A stretch of 64,000 bases of DNA from Nocardia abscessus (GCF_015477775.1 NZ_JADLQO010000006.1:186001-250000), one strand, 5' to 3'. Counted from the first letter of the stretch, positions 25,602-36,407 are shown. Notes: a model not told the origin generated them from the sequence alone. Numbers and translations are program-made.

Positions 25602-26659
25602 ACGAGCAGCGATCACCCGCCATCACCATCGGCATCGTCGGCCTCGTGCTCGCGGTGGCGGTGGCGCTGTCGGCACTGCAATTCGACCGGCTGCCGTTCA
25701 TCCGTTCCGGCGCGACGTTCACCGCCTACTTCGCCGACGCGGGCGGCCTGCTTCCCGGCGACCCGGTGCAGGTCGCGGGTGTGCGCTCCGGGCGGGTCGA
25801 GAAGGTCGGCCTGGACGGCGCGAAAGTGCTCGTCCGGTTCACCCTCGCGGAATCGATCGTGCTGGGCGAGAAGACCTCCGCGGCGATCAAGACCAACACG
25901 GTGCTCGGCCGCAAGTCGCTCGAGGTGACGCCGTCCGGCCCCGGCGCGTTGCGCACCGACGACACCATCCCGCTCGAGCGCACCACCTCGCCCTACTCGC
26001 TCAACGAGGCGTTGAGCGACCTGGCGGGCACGGTGCACGACCTGGACCTGGACCGGGTCGACCAGACCCTGGACGTGCTCTCGGAAACGTTCGCCGACAC
26101 ACCGGCGCCGCTGCGCTCGGCGCTCGACGGCGTGACCGCGCTCTCGCGCAGCATCAACGCGCGCGACCAAGCGCTGACGGATCTGCTGAAGCGGGCGCAG
26201 AACGTCACGAAGATCCTCGCCGACCGCGGCAACCAGATCAACGCGCTGCTGCTGGACGGCAACGAACTGCTCGGTGAACTGGACCGGCGGCGCACCGCGC
26301 TCGGGCAGCTGATCGTCTACGTCAACGGGCTGGCCCAGCAGCTGTCCGGCCTGGTCGCCGACAACGAGGCACAGCTCAGGCCCGCGCTCGACAAGCTGAA
26401 TTCGGTGGTGGCGCTGTTGCAGCGGAACAAGCAGAACCTCGCCGACGCACTGGACGGGCTCGGCCCGTTCGCCGCCGCCCTGGGCGAACAGGTCGGCAGC
26501 GGCCCCTACTTCCAGGCGTACGTGGTCAACGCCGCGAGCAAGACGCTCCAGCCGCTGGTGGACGCGCTGGTGTGGCCGCAACACCTGCCGAACGATCTGG
26601 AGAGCTACCTCACGCCGCCCCCGTCGATCGAACCCGCGATACAGGAGCCGCCGCGATGA
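25598..26659 (+). CDS. mce4C: Mce4C
   Basis: A 353-residue Mce protein: anchor at about 9-27 (ITIGIVGLVLAVAVALSAL), MlaD domain with ADAGGLLPGDPVQVAGVRSGRV, long helical part. ATGA overlap with mce4B. A Pro-rich tail (TPPPSIEPAIQEPPR) ends it. Unlike the other junctions, mce4D does not follow directly; an 82-base linker lies between. Confidence 0.92.
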   Translation: MNEQRSPAITIGIVGLVLAVAVALSALQFDRLPFIRSGATFTAYFADAGGLLPGDPVQVAGVRSGRVEKVGLDGAKVLVRFTLAESIVLGEKTSAAIKTNTVLGRKSLEVTPSGPGALRTDDTIPLERTTSPYSLNEALSDLAGTVHDLDLDRVDQTLDVLSETFADTPAPLRSALDGVTALSRSINARDQALTDLLKRAQNVTKILADRGNQINALLLDGNELLGELDRRRTALGQLIVYVNGLAQQLSGLVADNEAQLRPALDKLNSVVALLQRNKQNLADALDGLGPFAAALGEQVGSGPYFQAYVVNAASKTLQPLVDALVWPQHLPNDLESYLTPPPSIEPAIQEPPR

Positions 26660-26754
26660 GAGGGCCTTACCCGTCCATCCCTTACCCGTCTCGAGCCCTC
26701 GATAGTTCGGCCTCGACGACGAGGGAGTTGCGTCTGGGGGCATGTACATGCTGA
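26656..26754 (+). CDS. Possible 32-residue ORF in the mce4C-mce4D linker
   Basis: A small ORF starts on an ATG overlapping the mce4C stop (ATGA, as at most other junctions) and ends 7 bases inside mce4D. It contains a repeated PYPS, encoded by a 10-base direct repeat (26666-26675 and 26681-26690). It may serve to carry ribosomes across the linker to mce4D rather than make a useful peptide. No homologue is recognised. The alternative is a non-coding insertion. Confidence 0.35.
   Translation: MRGPYPSIPYPSRALDSSASTTRELRLGACTC
26666..26690 (+). repeat. 10-base direct repeat in the mce4 linker
   Basis: CTTACCCGTC occurs at 26666-26675 and 26681-26690, with 15-base periodicity. It falls in the only long gap between the mce4A-F genes. 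Confidence 0.6.
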
Positions 26755-28013
26755 ACGCCGTACGGAAATTGCCCCGCTGGGCGCTGGTGCCGGCCGCGGT
26801 GGTCGTCGCGGCGCTGGTGGTCGCCGTCGCGTGGACGGGCCTGACCCGGATCGGAACCACCAAGGTCACCGCGTATTTCCCGTCCACGTCCGGCCTGTAC
26901 GCGGGCGACGACGTGCGGGTGCTCGGCGTCAAGGTCGGCCGGATCGACGCGATCGAACCCGGCGCGGACCGGGTGAAGGTGACGATGACCCTCGATCGCG
27001 GCATCGATGTGCCCGCCGATCCGAAGGCGGTGATCATCTCGCCTTCGCTCGTCTCGGCACGCTTCATCCAGCTCGCGCCCGCCTACACCGGCGGCCCGAA
27101 GCTGGCCGACGACAGCGTGATCCCGATCGAGCACACCGCGGTGCCGGTCGAATGGGACGACATCAAGGCGGAGCTGTCCAAGCTGGCCACCGCGCTCGGC
27201 CCGGTCGGCGACGACAAGCAGGGATCGTTCGGCCGCTTCGTCGACACCGCCGCCGACAACCTCGACGGCAACGGGCAGCGGTTCCGCGACACCCTGCGCG
27301 AACTGTCGGCCACGTTGAGCACGCTGTCGGACGGCCGCACCGACCTGTTCGGCACGGTGCGCAACCTGCAGAAGTTCGTGGAGGTGCTGTCGGCGAGCAA
27401 CGAGCAGATCGTGCAGTTCGGCGGACGGCTGGCCTCGGTGTCGTCGGTGCTGGCCGGAGTCTCCACGGACCTCGGTGCGGGACTGGACAATCTGGACGCG
27501 GCGATCGTCGACGTGCGCCGGTTCATCGACGGCAGCGGCGCCGAGCTCACGGAGGGCGTGCAGCGGCTGGCCGACGCCACCCAGGTACTGGTGGACAAGC
27601 GGCCGGAGCTGGAACGGGTCCTGCACTCCGGCCCGACCGCGCTGGTGAACTTCTACCAGATCTACAAACCGGCCCAAGGCACCCTGACCGGCGCGATCGC
27701 GCTGAACAACCCGGCCGACCCGCTCGGATTCCTGTGCGGTTCGGTCCGCGCGCTGGAGACCAACGACGCCGATCGCAGCGCCGACCTCTGCGCGCAGTAC
27801 CTGGCGCCGGTGATCAACAGCCTGAGCATGAACTACGTGCCGATCATGACCAACCCGGCCAGCGGCGTGACCGCGTTCCCCGATCAGCTGGTGTACACCG
27901 ATCCCAGTCTGGCCGGGCAGGTGGCGAACCAGACGCCGGCGCAGCCGCAGCCCGCTCCGGTGAGCGTGCCCGACGGCATCGCCGGACTGGCCATTCCGGG
28001 AGGAGTCCGATGA
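26748..28013 (+). CDS. mce4D: Mce4D
   Basis: About 421 residues: anchor (WALVPAAVVVAALVVAVAW), MlaD domain (SGLYAGDDVRVLGVKVGRIDAI), long helical region, C-terminal domain with conserved cysteines, and a tail rich in Pro and Gln. ATGs at 26742 and 26748 are both in frame; 26748 has better spacing to GGGGG (26736-26740). It ends in an ATGA overlap with mce4E. Confidence 0.9.
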   Translation: MLNAVRKLPRWALVPAAVVVAALVVAVAWTGLTRIGTTKVTAYFPSTSGLYAGDDVRVLGVKVGRIDAIEPGADRVKVTMTLDRGIDVPADPKAVIISPSLVSARFIQLAPAYTGGPKLADDSVIPIEHTAVPVEWDDIKAELSKLATALGPVGDDKQGSFGRFVDTAADNLDGNGQRFRDTLRELSATLSTLSDGRTDLFGTVRNLQKFVEVLSASNEQIVQFGGRLASVSSVLAGVSTDLGAGLDNLDAAIVDVRRFIDGSGAELTEGVQRLADATQVLVDKRPELERVLHSGPTALVNFYQIYKPAQGTLTGAIALNNPADPLGFLCGSVRALETNDADRSADLCAQYLAPVINSLSMNYVPIMTNPASGVTAFPDQLVYTDPSLAGQVANQTPAQPQPAPVSVPDGIAGLAIPGGVR

Positions 28014-29263
28014 TGCCGACGCGGCGATTGCGCCGCACCGCCGCCGTCGCGGTGGGGCTGGCGGTGGCGCTCGGCGTCTCCGGCTGTCAGTGGGACGGAC
28101 TGAATTCGCTGCCGATGCCCGGCACCGAGGGCACCGCGCCCGGCTCCTACGAAGTGCGCATCCAGATGCCGAACGTGACCACGCTGACCCAGAATTCGCC
28201 GGTGCGCGTGCACGACGTGACGGTCGGCACGGTCTCGAAGATCGAGGTGGAGGACTGGCACGCGCTGGTCACCGTCATGCTGAACCCGGACGTGCATCTG
28301 CCGGCGAACACCGTCGCCAAGATCGGGCAGACCAGTTTGCTCGGGTCCAACCATCTCGAGCTCGCCGCGCCGACCGATCAGGCCCCCGAAGGTCGGTTGA
28401 AGGCGGGCGACGTCATCCCGCTGGCGCGGGCCGGGATCTTTCCGACCACCGAGCAGGTGCTGTCCTCGCTGTCGGTGGTGCTCAACGGCGGCGGTGTGGC
28501 GCAGCTGGAAACCATCACCCGCGAACTGAATTCCGCGCTCACCGGGCGGGAGGAGGCCATCAGGGACCTGCTGCCGCAGCTGAACGAGCTCACCACCAAC
28601 CTGGACCGCCAGACCGGCGACATCATCGCCGCCATGAGCGGACTGGACCGGCTCGGCGGTCAGTTGGCGCAGCAGCGCGACGTGGTGGCTGCGGCCATCG
28701 AGCAGATCCATCCGGCGTTGACCGTGCTGGCCGACCGCAGGGCGAACATCACCCGGGCGCTCAGCGCGCTGGGCGAGCTCAGCGACGTCGTCCGGCGCAT
28801 CGTCGCCGCCAGCGGCGAGGACCTGAAGGCGAACCTGAACAGCCTCGTGCCCGCGCTGAAGTCGCTGTCGGACACCGGCAACAACCTCACCGAGGCGCTG
28901 AAGATCCTGGCCACCTTCCCGTTTCCGATGAAGAACCTCGACCACGCCATCAAGGGCGACTATCTGAATCTGTTCATGACCGTGGACATCACCGGTAAGC
29001 GGCTGGATTCGAACTTCCTCACCGGCACACCGCTGGGCGGGCGGTTCGGCGGCGTGGAAGGCGCACTCGGGAGCTTCGCGCCGGGCACGGCCGCGCAGAA
29101 CGGCGACCCCGCCACCGGTCCGTTGCAGGCGCCACCTCCGGCGGCGAGTCAGCCGCCGCCGTCCATTCCGGGATTGCCGCCGATACCCGGCCTGCCCGCG
29201 ATACCCGGGTTGACCGTGCCCATGCCGGGCAACACCGTGCCGCAAGGGGGTCCGGGACAGTGA
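28010..29263 (+). CDS. mce4E: Mce4E lipoprotein (LprN type)
   Basis: A 417-residue Mce protein with a lipoprotein signal: positively charged start, hydrophobic core and lipobox LGVSGC with Cys26. E subunits of Mce complexes are the lipoproteins. The MlaD domain (NVTTLTQNSPVRVHDVTVGTV) and helical part follow. A long Pro/Gly/Ile tail (GLPPIPGLPAIPGLT) is low-complexity. ATGATG at 28010 gives two adjacent starts, with GGGAGGAG ahead. Confidence 0.92.
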   Translation: MMPTRRLRRTAAVAVGLAVALGVSGCQWDGLNSLPMPGTEGTAPGSYEVRIQMPNVTTLTQNSPVRVHDVTVGTVSKIEVEDWHALVTVMLNPDVHLPANTVAKIGQTSLLGSNHLELAAPTDQAPEGRLKAGDVIPLARAGIFPTTEQVLSSLSVVLNGGGVAQLETITRELNSALTGREEAIRDLLPQLNELTTNLDRQTGDIIAAMSGLDRLGGQLAQQRDVVAAAIEQIHPALTVLADRRANITRALSALGELSDVVRRIVAASGEDLKANLNSLVPALKSLSDTGNNLTEALKILATFPFPMKNLDHAIKGDYLNLFMTVDITGKRLDSNFLTGTPLGGRFGGVEGALGSFAPGTAAQNGDPATGPLQAPPPAASQPPPSIPGLPPIPGLPAIPGLTVPMPGNTVPQGGPGQ

Positions 29264-30684
29264 CGCTCACCCGGTTCGTTCGTACCCAGCTGATCATCTT
29301 CTCCGTGCTGACGGTGATCGGCTTGGTGGTCATGGGCGGCACATACGTGAAGCTGCCCGCGATGTTCGGCATCGGCCGCTACGAGGTCACGGTGCAGCTC
29401 GCCGCGACCGGTGGTCTCTATCCGACGGCGAACGTCGCCTACCGCGGCACGAATGTCGGCGTGGTCAAGGAAGTCCGGCTCACCCCTGTCGGCGTCGACG
29501 CGAAACTGTCCATCGGCAGCGACTACAAGATCCCCGCCGACGTCGACGCGTGGGTGCGCAGCGTCTCCGCGGTCGGCGAGCAGTACGTGGACCTGGTGCC
29601 CGCCGAGAAGCGTACGGGCGGGAACCTGCGCGACGGCAGCGTGATCCCGGTCGAGCGCACCAAGCTGCCGCAAGACGTCGGTGCGCTGCTCGACCAGGCC
29701 GACCGGTTGCTGTCGAGCGTCGCGGACACCCGGCTGCGGCAGGTCATCGACGAGGCGTTCCTCGCCTTCAACGGCGCGGGACCGGACCTGCAGCGGTTCA
29801 TCGACTCCGCGTCGCTGCTGGTGCAGGAGGCGCAGGCCAACGCCGAACCCACCAAACAGCTGCTCGACCAGATCGGACCGCTGCTGGACACCCAGATCCG
29901 CTCGGACGCCGCGATCCGTTCCTGGACCGCCGATCTGGCGACGGTCACCGATCAGCTGCGCGGCCACGACCCCGCACTGCGCGGCATCCTGCGCGAGGGC
30001 CCCTCGTCCATGCAGCGGGTGACCAACCTGTTCGACGATCTGCGTCCGACGCTGCCGCTGCTGCTGTCGAACCTGGTCAGCGTCGGCCAGGTCGCGGTCA
30101 CGTATCACGCCGGGCTGGAGCAGATCCTGGTGATCTACCCGCCGCTGGTCGCCGCGCTGCTGACCGCGGTACGCGGCCCGCTCGAATACGGCGCCTTGGT
30201 CGACTTCATGGCGTTGGTCAACGACCCGCCCGCGTGCACCACCGGCTTCCTCCCGCCGGACCAGCGGCGCTCGCCGAGCGAGTACGACACCCCGGAAACG
30301 CCGCCGGGCCTGTACTGCAAGGTGCCGCAGGACGCTCCCGAGGCGGTGCGCGGCATCCGCAACACGCCGTGCGCCGAGGTGCCCGGTGTGCGCGCCCCGA
30401 CGCCGGAACTGTGCCGGACGGGGTACGTTCCGTTGGGCGACAACCCGCCGTTCGGGCCGCCGCAGCCGGTCGCGCCCGCGGCGGCGTCCGCGGGCGAGCC
30501 CCCCGCTGTCGCACCGGCGAGTTACGGCGGCGGCACACCAGCCTCCGCGCGAGCGTACGACCCGTCCACCGGCGTGTACATCGGCACCGACGGGCGGACC
30601 TACCGACAGGGTGATATCGGACCGGGCGGTTCGGGCACGGTACCGTCGAGCTGGCAGGCGATGCTCGAGGAGCAGCAACGATGA
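29260..30684 (+). CDS. mce4F: Mce4F
   Basis: A 474-residue F subunit: anchor at about 9-30 (QLIIFSVLTVIGLVVMGGTYV), MlaD domain (ATGGLYPTANVAYRGTNVG), helical part, then a C-terminal disordered tail rich in Pro, Ala and Gly (about 390-474). The GTG at 29260 overlaps mce4E as GTGA. F subunits lack the helical register of the others at the tip and may cap the tube. Confidence 0.92.
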   Translation: MTLTRFVRTQLIIFSVLTVIGLVVMGGTYVKLPAMFGIGRYEVTVQLAATGGLYPTANVAYRGTNVGVVKEVRLTPVGVDAKLSIGSDYKIPADVDAWVRSVSAVGEQYVDLVPAEKRTGGNLRDGSVIPVERTKLPQDVGALLDQADRLLSSVADTRLRQVIDEAFLAFNGAGPDLQRFIDSASLLVQEAQANAEPTKQLLDQIGPLLDTQIRSDAAIRSWTADLATVTDQLRGHDPALRGILREGPSSMQRVTNLFDDLRPTLPLLLSNLVSVGQVAVTYHAGLEQILVIYPPLVAALLTAVRGPLEYGALVDFMALVNDPPACTTGFLPPDQRRSPSEYDTPETPPGLYCKVPQDAPEAVRGIRNTPCAEVPGVRAPTPELCRTGYVPLGDNPPFGPPQPVAPAAASAGEPPAVAPASYGGGTPASARAYDPSTGVYIGTDGRTYRQGDIGPGGSGTVPSSWQAMLEEQQR

Positions 30685-31490
30685 GTGAGAGCAACGGAGA
30701 AGGTCACCGCTCGCGGCGGCGTGCGGTGCGCTCGGCCGGGCCCCCGGTCGAGGAGAACGCGGCCACCAGCGACGGGAAGACTTCGGCCCCTGCGGCTTCC
30801 GCCGCCCGCGCGACGGGCACCGCCGTCGCGGACAAGGGGCAGGGTTCCGTCGCGGCCGAGTCGAACCCTCCGGGCGAACCGGTACCGGCCTCGGACACGT
30901 CCACCGCCGACGCGGGCAAGGCGACGGTCGCCCTGGCGAAAGCCGAGGCCGCGCCGGACTCCGAGGCGCCGTCGACCGAGCGGAAACCCGCCCCGAGCAA
31001 GGGCCGCGGCGTCTCGCGCATTCTCGCGATGGCAGCGGCCGCGCTGTTGGTCATCGCGCTCGTCTGCGGCGCGACCCTCTCGGTGCTCGCGACGCGCTCG
31101 GCGCACGAACGCGACGAGCGCCGCGCGGAATACGTGGAGACCGCCAGGCAGGCCATCGTCAACCTGACCACCATCCGCGCCGATTCGGCGAAGCAGGACA
31201 TCGACCGGATCCTCTCGCTGGCCTCCGGCGAGTTCAAGACCGAGTTCGACGGCCGGGTCGATCCGTTCACCAGCATCGTGCAGCAGGCCAAGGTCGTCTC
31301 CACGGGCGAGATCGTGGAGGCCGCGCTGGAGAGCGACGACGATCGCTCCGGGCGGGTGCTGGTCGCCGCCAAGCAGTCGCTGACCAATGCCGGCCAAGCC
31401 GAGCCGCAGACCAGGTACTACCGGTTCCGGGTCACCGTCTCCCGCGGTGATTCCGGGCTGACCGTATCCGATGTGGAGTTCGTGGCATGA
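30681..31490 (+). CDS. Mce-associated membrane protein A
   Basis: A 269-residue protein corresponding in position to Rv3493c. The first ~110 residues are a low-complexity, probably disordered cytoplasmic region rich in Ala, Pro, Ser and Thr. One membrane segment follows (AMAAAALLVIALVCGATLSVLA), then an extracytoplasmic domain of the Mas type (SLASGEFKTEFDGRVDPFTSIVQQAKVVS). Mas proteins stabilise Mce complexes, as LucA-type partners do. ATGA overlap with mce4F. Confidence 0.88.
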   Translation: MSESNGEGHRSRRRAVRSAGPPVEENAATSDGKTSAPAASAARATGTAVADKGQGSVAAESNPPGEPVPASDTSTADAGKATVALAKAEAAPDSEAPSTERKPAPSKGRGVSRILAMAAAALLVIALVCGATLSVLATRSAHERDERRAEYVETARQAIVNLTTIRADSAKQDIDRILSLASGEFKTEFDGRVDPFTSIVQQAKVVSTGEIVEAALESDDDRSGRVLVAAKQSLTNAGQAEPQTRYYRFRVTVSRGDSGLTVSDVEFVA

Positions 31491-31634
31491 ACGGTCAGGC
31501 CTGGAGGCGGCAGCGGAGCGTGACCACGGAAGGCCCCGTTCATGCCGGAGAGGACACTGCATGAACGGTCAGGCCTGGAGGCGGCAGCGGAGCGTGACCA
31601 CGGAAGGCCCCGTTCATGCCAGAGAGGACACACC
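31487..31634 (+). repeat. 74-bp tandem duplication in the mce4 operon
   Basis: Copy 1 (31487-31560) and copy 2 (31561-31634) differ only at three or so positions near their 3' ends. Each begins ATGAACGG and contains the complement CCGTTCAT near its end, so each can fold on itself with an 8-11 bp outer stem. The following gene begins with the same eight bases ATGAACGG. Copy 1 carries the stop codon of the upstream gene; copy 2 carries the ribosome site GAGAGG for the next gene. Confidence 0.9.
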
Positions 31635-32123
31635 ATGAACGGAATTCGAGGCAGGATCCTGCTCGCGCTCCTCGGTGTGGTGGTCGCCGTGGCCGCGGTG
31701 ATCGGCGGCGTCAACGGATACCGCTACTGGGACGACCGTCAGGCCGAGCAGTCGCGCAAGGACGCGGTCGCGACGGCGGGCCGCACCGTCGAGGCCATGT
31801 TCACCTACAACCCGCAGACCGTGGACACCGAGCTGCCCAAGTCCGCCGACAACCTGACCGGCGACTTCCGCGCGGACTACCTGACCCTGATCGAGAAGCA
31901 GATCGCGCCGGGCGCCAAGGAGAAGCAGCTCACCGTCACCGCGACGACGCAGGCGGGCGGTGTCATCTCCGCCGACAGTTCGCACGCGCAGGTTCTGCTG
32001 TTCCTCAACCAGGTCATGACGAGCAAGGACACTCCGCAGGGCACCACCACCGGCAGCCGCGTGCGCGTCGCCTTGACGAAGTCCGACTCGCGCTGGCTGG
32101 TCGAAGCGGTCACGCCGGTCTGA
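31635..32123 (+). CDS. Mce-associated membrane protein B
   Basis: A 162-residue protein corresponding to Rv3492c (about 160 residues): short N-terminus, one membrane segment (ILLALLGVVVAVAAVIGGV), and an extracytoplasmic NTF2-like domain ending GSRVRVALTKSDSRWLVEAVTPV. GAGAGG sits 7 bases before the ATG at 31635. The frame stays open upstream through the duplicated 74-bp element, but homology begins at MNGIRG. Last gene of the mce4 operon. It converges on phoR with only 22 bases between. Confidence 0.85.
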   Translation: MNGIRGRILLALLGVVVAVAAVIGGVNGYRYWDDRQAEQSRKDAVATAGRTVEAMFTYNPQTVDTELPKSADNLTGDFRADYLTLIEKQIAPGAKEKQLTVTATTQAGGVISADSSHAQVLLFLNQVMTSKDTPQGTTTGSRVRVALTKSDSRWLVEAVTPV

Positions 32124-32145
32124 GCAGAGACCGCGGCCCGAGGCG

Positions 32146-33615
32146 CTAGGACGACTCCGAGGACGCCCGGCGTGGCAGCCGCACCGTGAACGTCGTCCCG
32201 GCCTCGGTCGAACTCCGCACGCCCACCTCGCCGCCGTGTGCGGTGACCAGCGCCTGCACGATGGACAGGCCGAGCCCGGTGCCGCCGCTGGTTCGCGCGC
32301 GGGAGGTGTCGGCGCGATAGAAACGCTCGAAGACGCGTTCGGCGTCTTCCGGCGGCAGGCCCGGCCCGGTGTCGGCCACCTCCAGCAGCACGTGATCGGG
32401 GGCGGGCGTCAGCGACACCGTCACCTTCGCGTCGGGCGCGGTGTGCGTGACGGCGTTGTTCAGCAGATTGCCCAGCACCTGACGCAGTCGCGCCTCGTCG
32501 CCGACCACCTCGAGCGTCCCCTCGCCCGGCTCGATGGTCAGCTCGATGGTGCGGACGGGTCCGTCGGTGTGCCCGGCGGCGACCACGGCCCGCGCGTTGT
32601 GCACCGCGTCGCTGGCCACGGCGAGGAGGTCGACCGGGCCCAGTTCCAGCGGGCGCTGCGCGTCCAGGCGGGCGAGCGTCAGCAGGTCTTCCACCAGCAC
32701 ACCCATTCGCTGGGACTCCCGCTCGATGCGGTCCATGAAAGTGGCGGGATCGTCCGTGGCGCCCTGGCGATACAGTTCGGCGAACCCGCGGATCGTGGTC
32801 AATGGGGTGCGCAGCTCGTGGCTGGCATCGGCGATGAAGCGACGCATGCGCTCCTCGGACCGGCGCGCCGCCTCCTCGGAGGCCGCGGTCGCGGTGAACG
32901 CGCGCTGGATCTGCGCCAGCATCCCGTTCAGTGACCTGGACAGCCGATCGACCTCGGTGTTCGTGCCGCGCACCGGGACACGGCGGTGCAGGTCGCCGCG
33001 GGCGATGGCCGCTGCGGTGCTCTCCACCCGGCGCAGCGGTCGCAGACTGCTGCGCACCACGAAGTACGCGATCACCGCCAGCACGGCCAGGACGATCGCC
33101 CCGACGATCAGCTCCAGCATCACCAGCCGGTGCACGGTGTCGGTGTTCTGCGTGAGCGGCAGCGCCACGGTCGTGGTGCCGTCCGGTGTGCGCACGGTCA
33201 GCGCGCGCCACCGGATCGGACCTCCGTCCGTGGAGCCGACCGTGTACGGACCCGAACGTGGCGTGGTCGGCAGATCGGGTTCGGCGTCCTCGACACCGAA
33301 CGCCCGCAGGAAGAACGCGCGCCCATCGGTGCGTATCACGCGCACGTAGAACTGGCTGGGGGCGTGGCGTGGTTCGGCAGGCAGCACCGGCGGTGGCGGC
33401 CCCCGCCTGGCCCATTCCATCGCGCCGTCACGCAATTGCTGGTCGGTGCGGTCGGTGAGCTGCTGTTCCAGCGCCGAGGTGACCACCATGCCGGAGACCA
33501 GTAGGCCGAGCCCGGCGGTGAGCACCAGCAGAACCATCAACGTCACGCGTAGCGGGACCGAGGAGAGCAGGCCGGAAATCTTCGCGCGCGCCGTGACGGT
33601 CCGGCCCGGGCTCAT
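32146..33615 (-). CDS. phoR: PhoR-like sensor histidine kinase
   Basis: A 489-residue kinase (Mtb PhoR 485). Membrane segments at about 22-48 and 165-187 flank an extracytoplasmic sensor domain of ~115 residues. A HAMP linker follows, then the H-box ADASHELRTPLTT with His266, N-box LGNLLNNAV, and ATP lid DTGPGLPP ... GGTGLGLSIV. In Mtb PhoR senses acidic pH and other wall signals and phosphorylates PhoP. The start overlaps the phoP stop by ATGA. Confidence 0.92.
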   Translation of the reverse strand: MSPGRTVTARAKISGLLSSVPLRVTLMVLLVLTAGLGLLVSGMVVTSALEQQLTDRTDQQLRDGAMEWARRGPPPPVLPAEPRHAPSQFYVRVIRTDGRAFFLRAFGVEDAEPDLPTTPRSGPYTVGSTDGGPIRWRALTVRTPDGTTTVALPLTQNTDTVHRLVMLELIVGAIVLAVLAVIAYFVVRSSLRPLRRVESTAAAIARGDLHRRVPVRGTNTEVDRLSRSLNGMLAQIQRAFTATAASEEAARRSEERMRRFIADASHELRTPLTTIRGFAELYRQGATDDPATFMDRIERESQRMGVLVEDLLTLARLDAQRPLELGPVDLLAVASDAVHNARAVVAAGHTDGPVRTIELTIEPGEGTLEVVGDEARLRQVLGNLLNNAVTHTAPDAKVTVSLTPAPDHVLLEVADTGPGLPPEDAERVFERFYRADTSRARTSGGTGLGLSIVQALVTAHGGEVGVRSSTEAGTTFTVRLPRRASSESS

Positions 33616-34343
33616 GTACCGCTCTTACGGTGCGGCGCGCGCATCACATAGCCGACGCCGCGCAAGGTGTGGATCAGCCGGGTATCGCCGGTGTCGACCT
33701 TCTTGCGCAGGTAGGAGACGTAGGTCTCCACCACGCCGACTTCGCCGCCGAAGTCGTAGCGCCACACGTGGTCGAGGATGCGCGGCTTGCTCAGCACGGT
33801 GCCCGCGTTGACCATGAAGTAGCGCAGCAGCGTGAACTCGGTGGGCGAGAGCGCGACCGGCTCGCCCGCCTTCCACACCTCGTGGGTGTCGTCGTCGAGC
33901 TCGATGTCCTCGAAGCGCAGACGCGAACTCTCCCGCCGCCGAGCGGCATGCCCGGCGCGGCGCAGTATGACCCGCAACCGGGCCACCACTTCTTCCAGGC
34001 TGAACGGCTTGGTGACGTAGTCGTCGGCCCCCAAGGTGAGGCCGGTGATCTTGTCCTGCACGTCGTCGCGCGCGGTCAGGAACAACACCGGCGCGTCCAC
34101 CCCATCGGCGCGCAACCTGCGCAGCAGGCCGAAGCCGTCCATGCCGGGCATCATCACGTCCACGATGAGCGCCTGCGGGCGGAAGGTGCGCGCCTTGTCC
34201 AGCGCCTGCGCGCCGTCTGCCGCGGTGTCGACCTCGAAGCCCTGGTAGCGCAGGCTGACGGCGAGCAGTTCGACGATCATCGGCTCGTCGTCGACCACCA
34301 GGACCCTGGCTTCGGGTGTCTGCTGCACGGACGCGCCACTCAT
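33612..34343 (-). CDS. phoP: PhoP response regulator
   Basis: A 243-residue OmpR-type regulator that agrees with Mtb PhoP for most of its length (for example GLTLGADDYVTKPFSLEEVVARLRVILRR and DHVWRYDFGG). The receiver domain has Asp62 as phosphorylation site with the acidic pocket VVDDE (17-20); the winged-helix DNA-binding domain covers about 145-240. In Mtb, PhoP controls complex-lipid synthesis, ESX-1 secretion and acid responses. Here it lies 70 bases after otsA in the same direction, so read-through is possible. Confidence 0.93.
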   Translation of the reverse strand: MSGASVQQTPEARVLVVDDEPMIVELLAVSLRYQGFEVDTAADGAQALDKARTFRPQALIVDVMMPGMDGFGLLRRLRADGVDAPVLFLTARDDVQDKITGLTLGADDYVTKPFSLEEVVARLRVILRRAGHAARRRESSRLRFEDIELDDDTHEVWKAGEPVALSPTEFTLLRYFMVNAGTVLSKPRILDHVWRYDFGGEVGVVETYVSYLRKKVDTGDTRLIHTLRGVGYVMRAPHRKSGT

Positions 34344-34413
34344 GGCTTCATGGTCCGGTATCCGCCTGCGAAGTTCCTGGACCGAAGCTGGGTGGTTCCT
34401 GTGAACGCGGGAT

Positions 34414-35973
<1,560 letters not shown>

Positions 35974-36048
35974 TCACGCATCCTTTGCGCGTTGCTGTAT
36001 CCCGCTGGAGTTGTGTAGTCGACGTCGCCGTTGGCGTCGAGAACGAGG

Positions 36049-36219
36049 TTATTCGCCTCGAGCGTTCGGTCCAATACCCAACATGGACAACAACATCCGG
36101 CACTCATCGGCGTCCTCGGCGTAGGCCGCGACCACCCGCTGAGCCTGACGCGCGGTTTCGTCGGCGAGCGGTTCCAGATCGTCGTCCGCAATGTCGTTCG
36201 CGCTGCCCTTCGCGGCCAT
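36049..36219 (-). CDS. Small hypothetical protein upstream of otsA
   Basis: A 56-residue acidic, helical-looking peptide (start MAAKGSANDIADDDLEPL; end LLSMLGIGPNARGE). A strong GGGAGGAC lies before its ATG at 36217-36219, and it lies 75 bases before otsA in the same direction, so they may be one operon. Mtb has a similarly small gene (Rv3489) at the same place, which supports a real gene. Function unknown; a regulator of OtsA is only a guess. Confidence 0.6.
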   Translation of the reverse strand: MAAKGSANDIADDDLEPLADETARQAQRVVAAYAEDADECRMLLSMLGIGPNARGE

Positions 36220-36407
36220 CGTCAAGTCCTCCCGGCTTAGTGCGCTCTTACCCTGCGAAAAGTCAATGGTATGCGACGCTGGGAGGTGCGCCCGCCGGGG
36301 CGTTGGCGCAAGCGTGGCACGCGCCACCAGGGCACCCCGGTCGGTGCGTCGCCCCCGCCGGTCCCTATACCGTGGGGGAGCAGCACCAACTCCACGAAAG
36401 GGTCGAC

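Noticed and set aside
29149..30678. 509-codon minus-strand ORF opposite mce4F
   Set aside because: Antisense shadow; the mce4F frame has a membrane anchor, MlaD domain and GTGA overlap.
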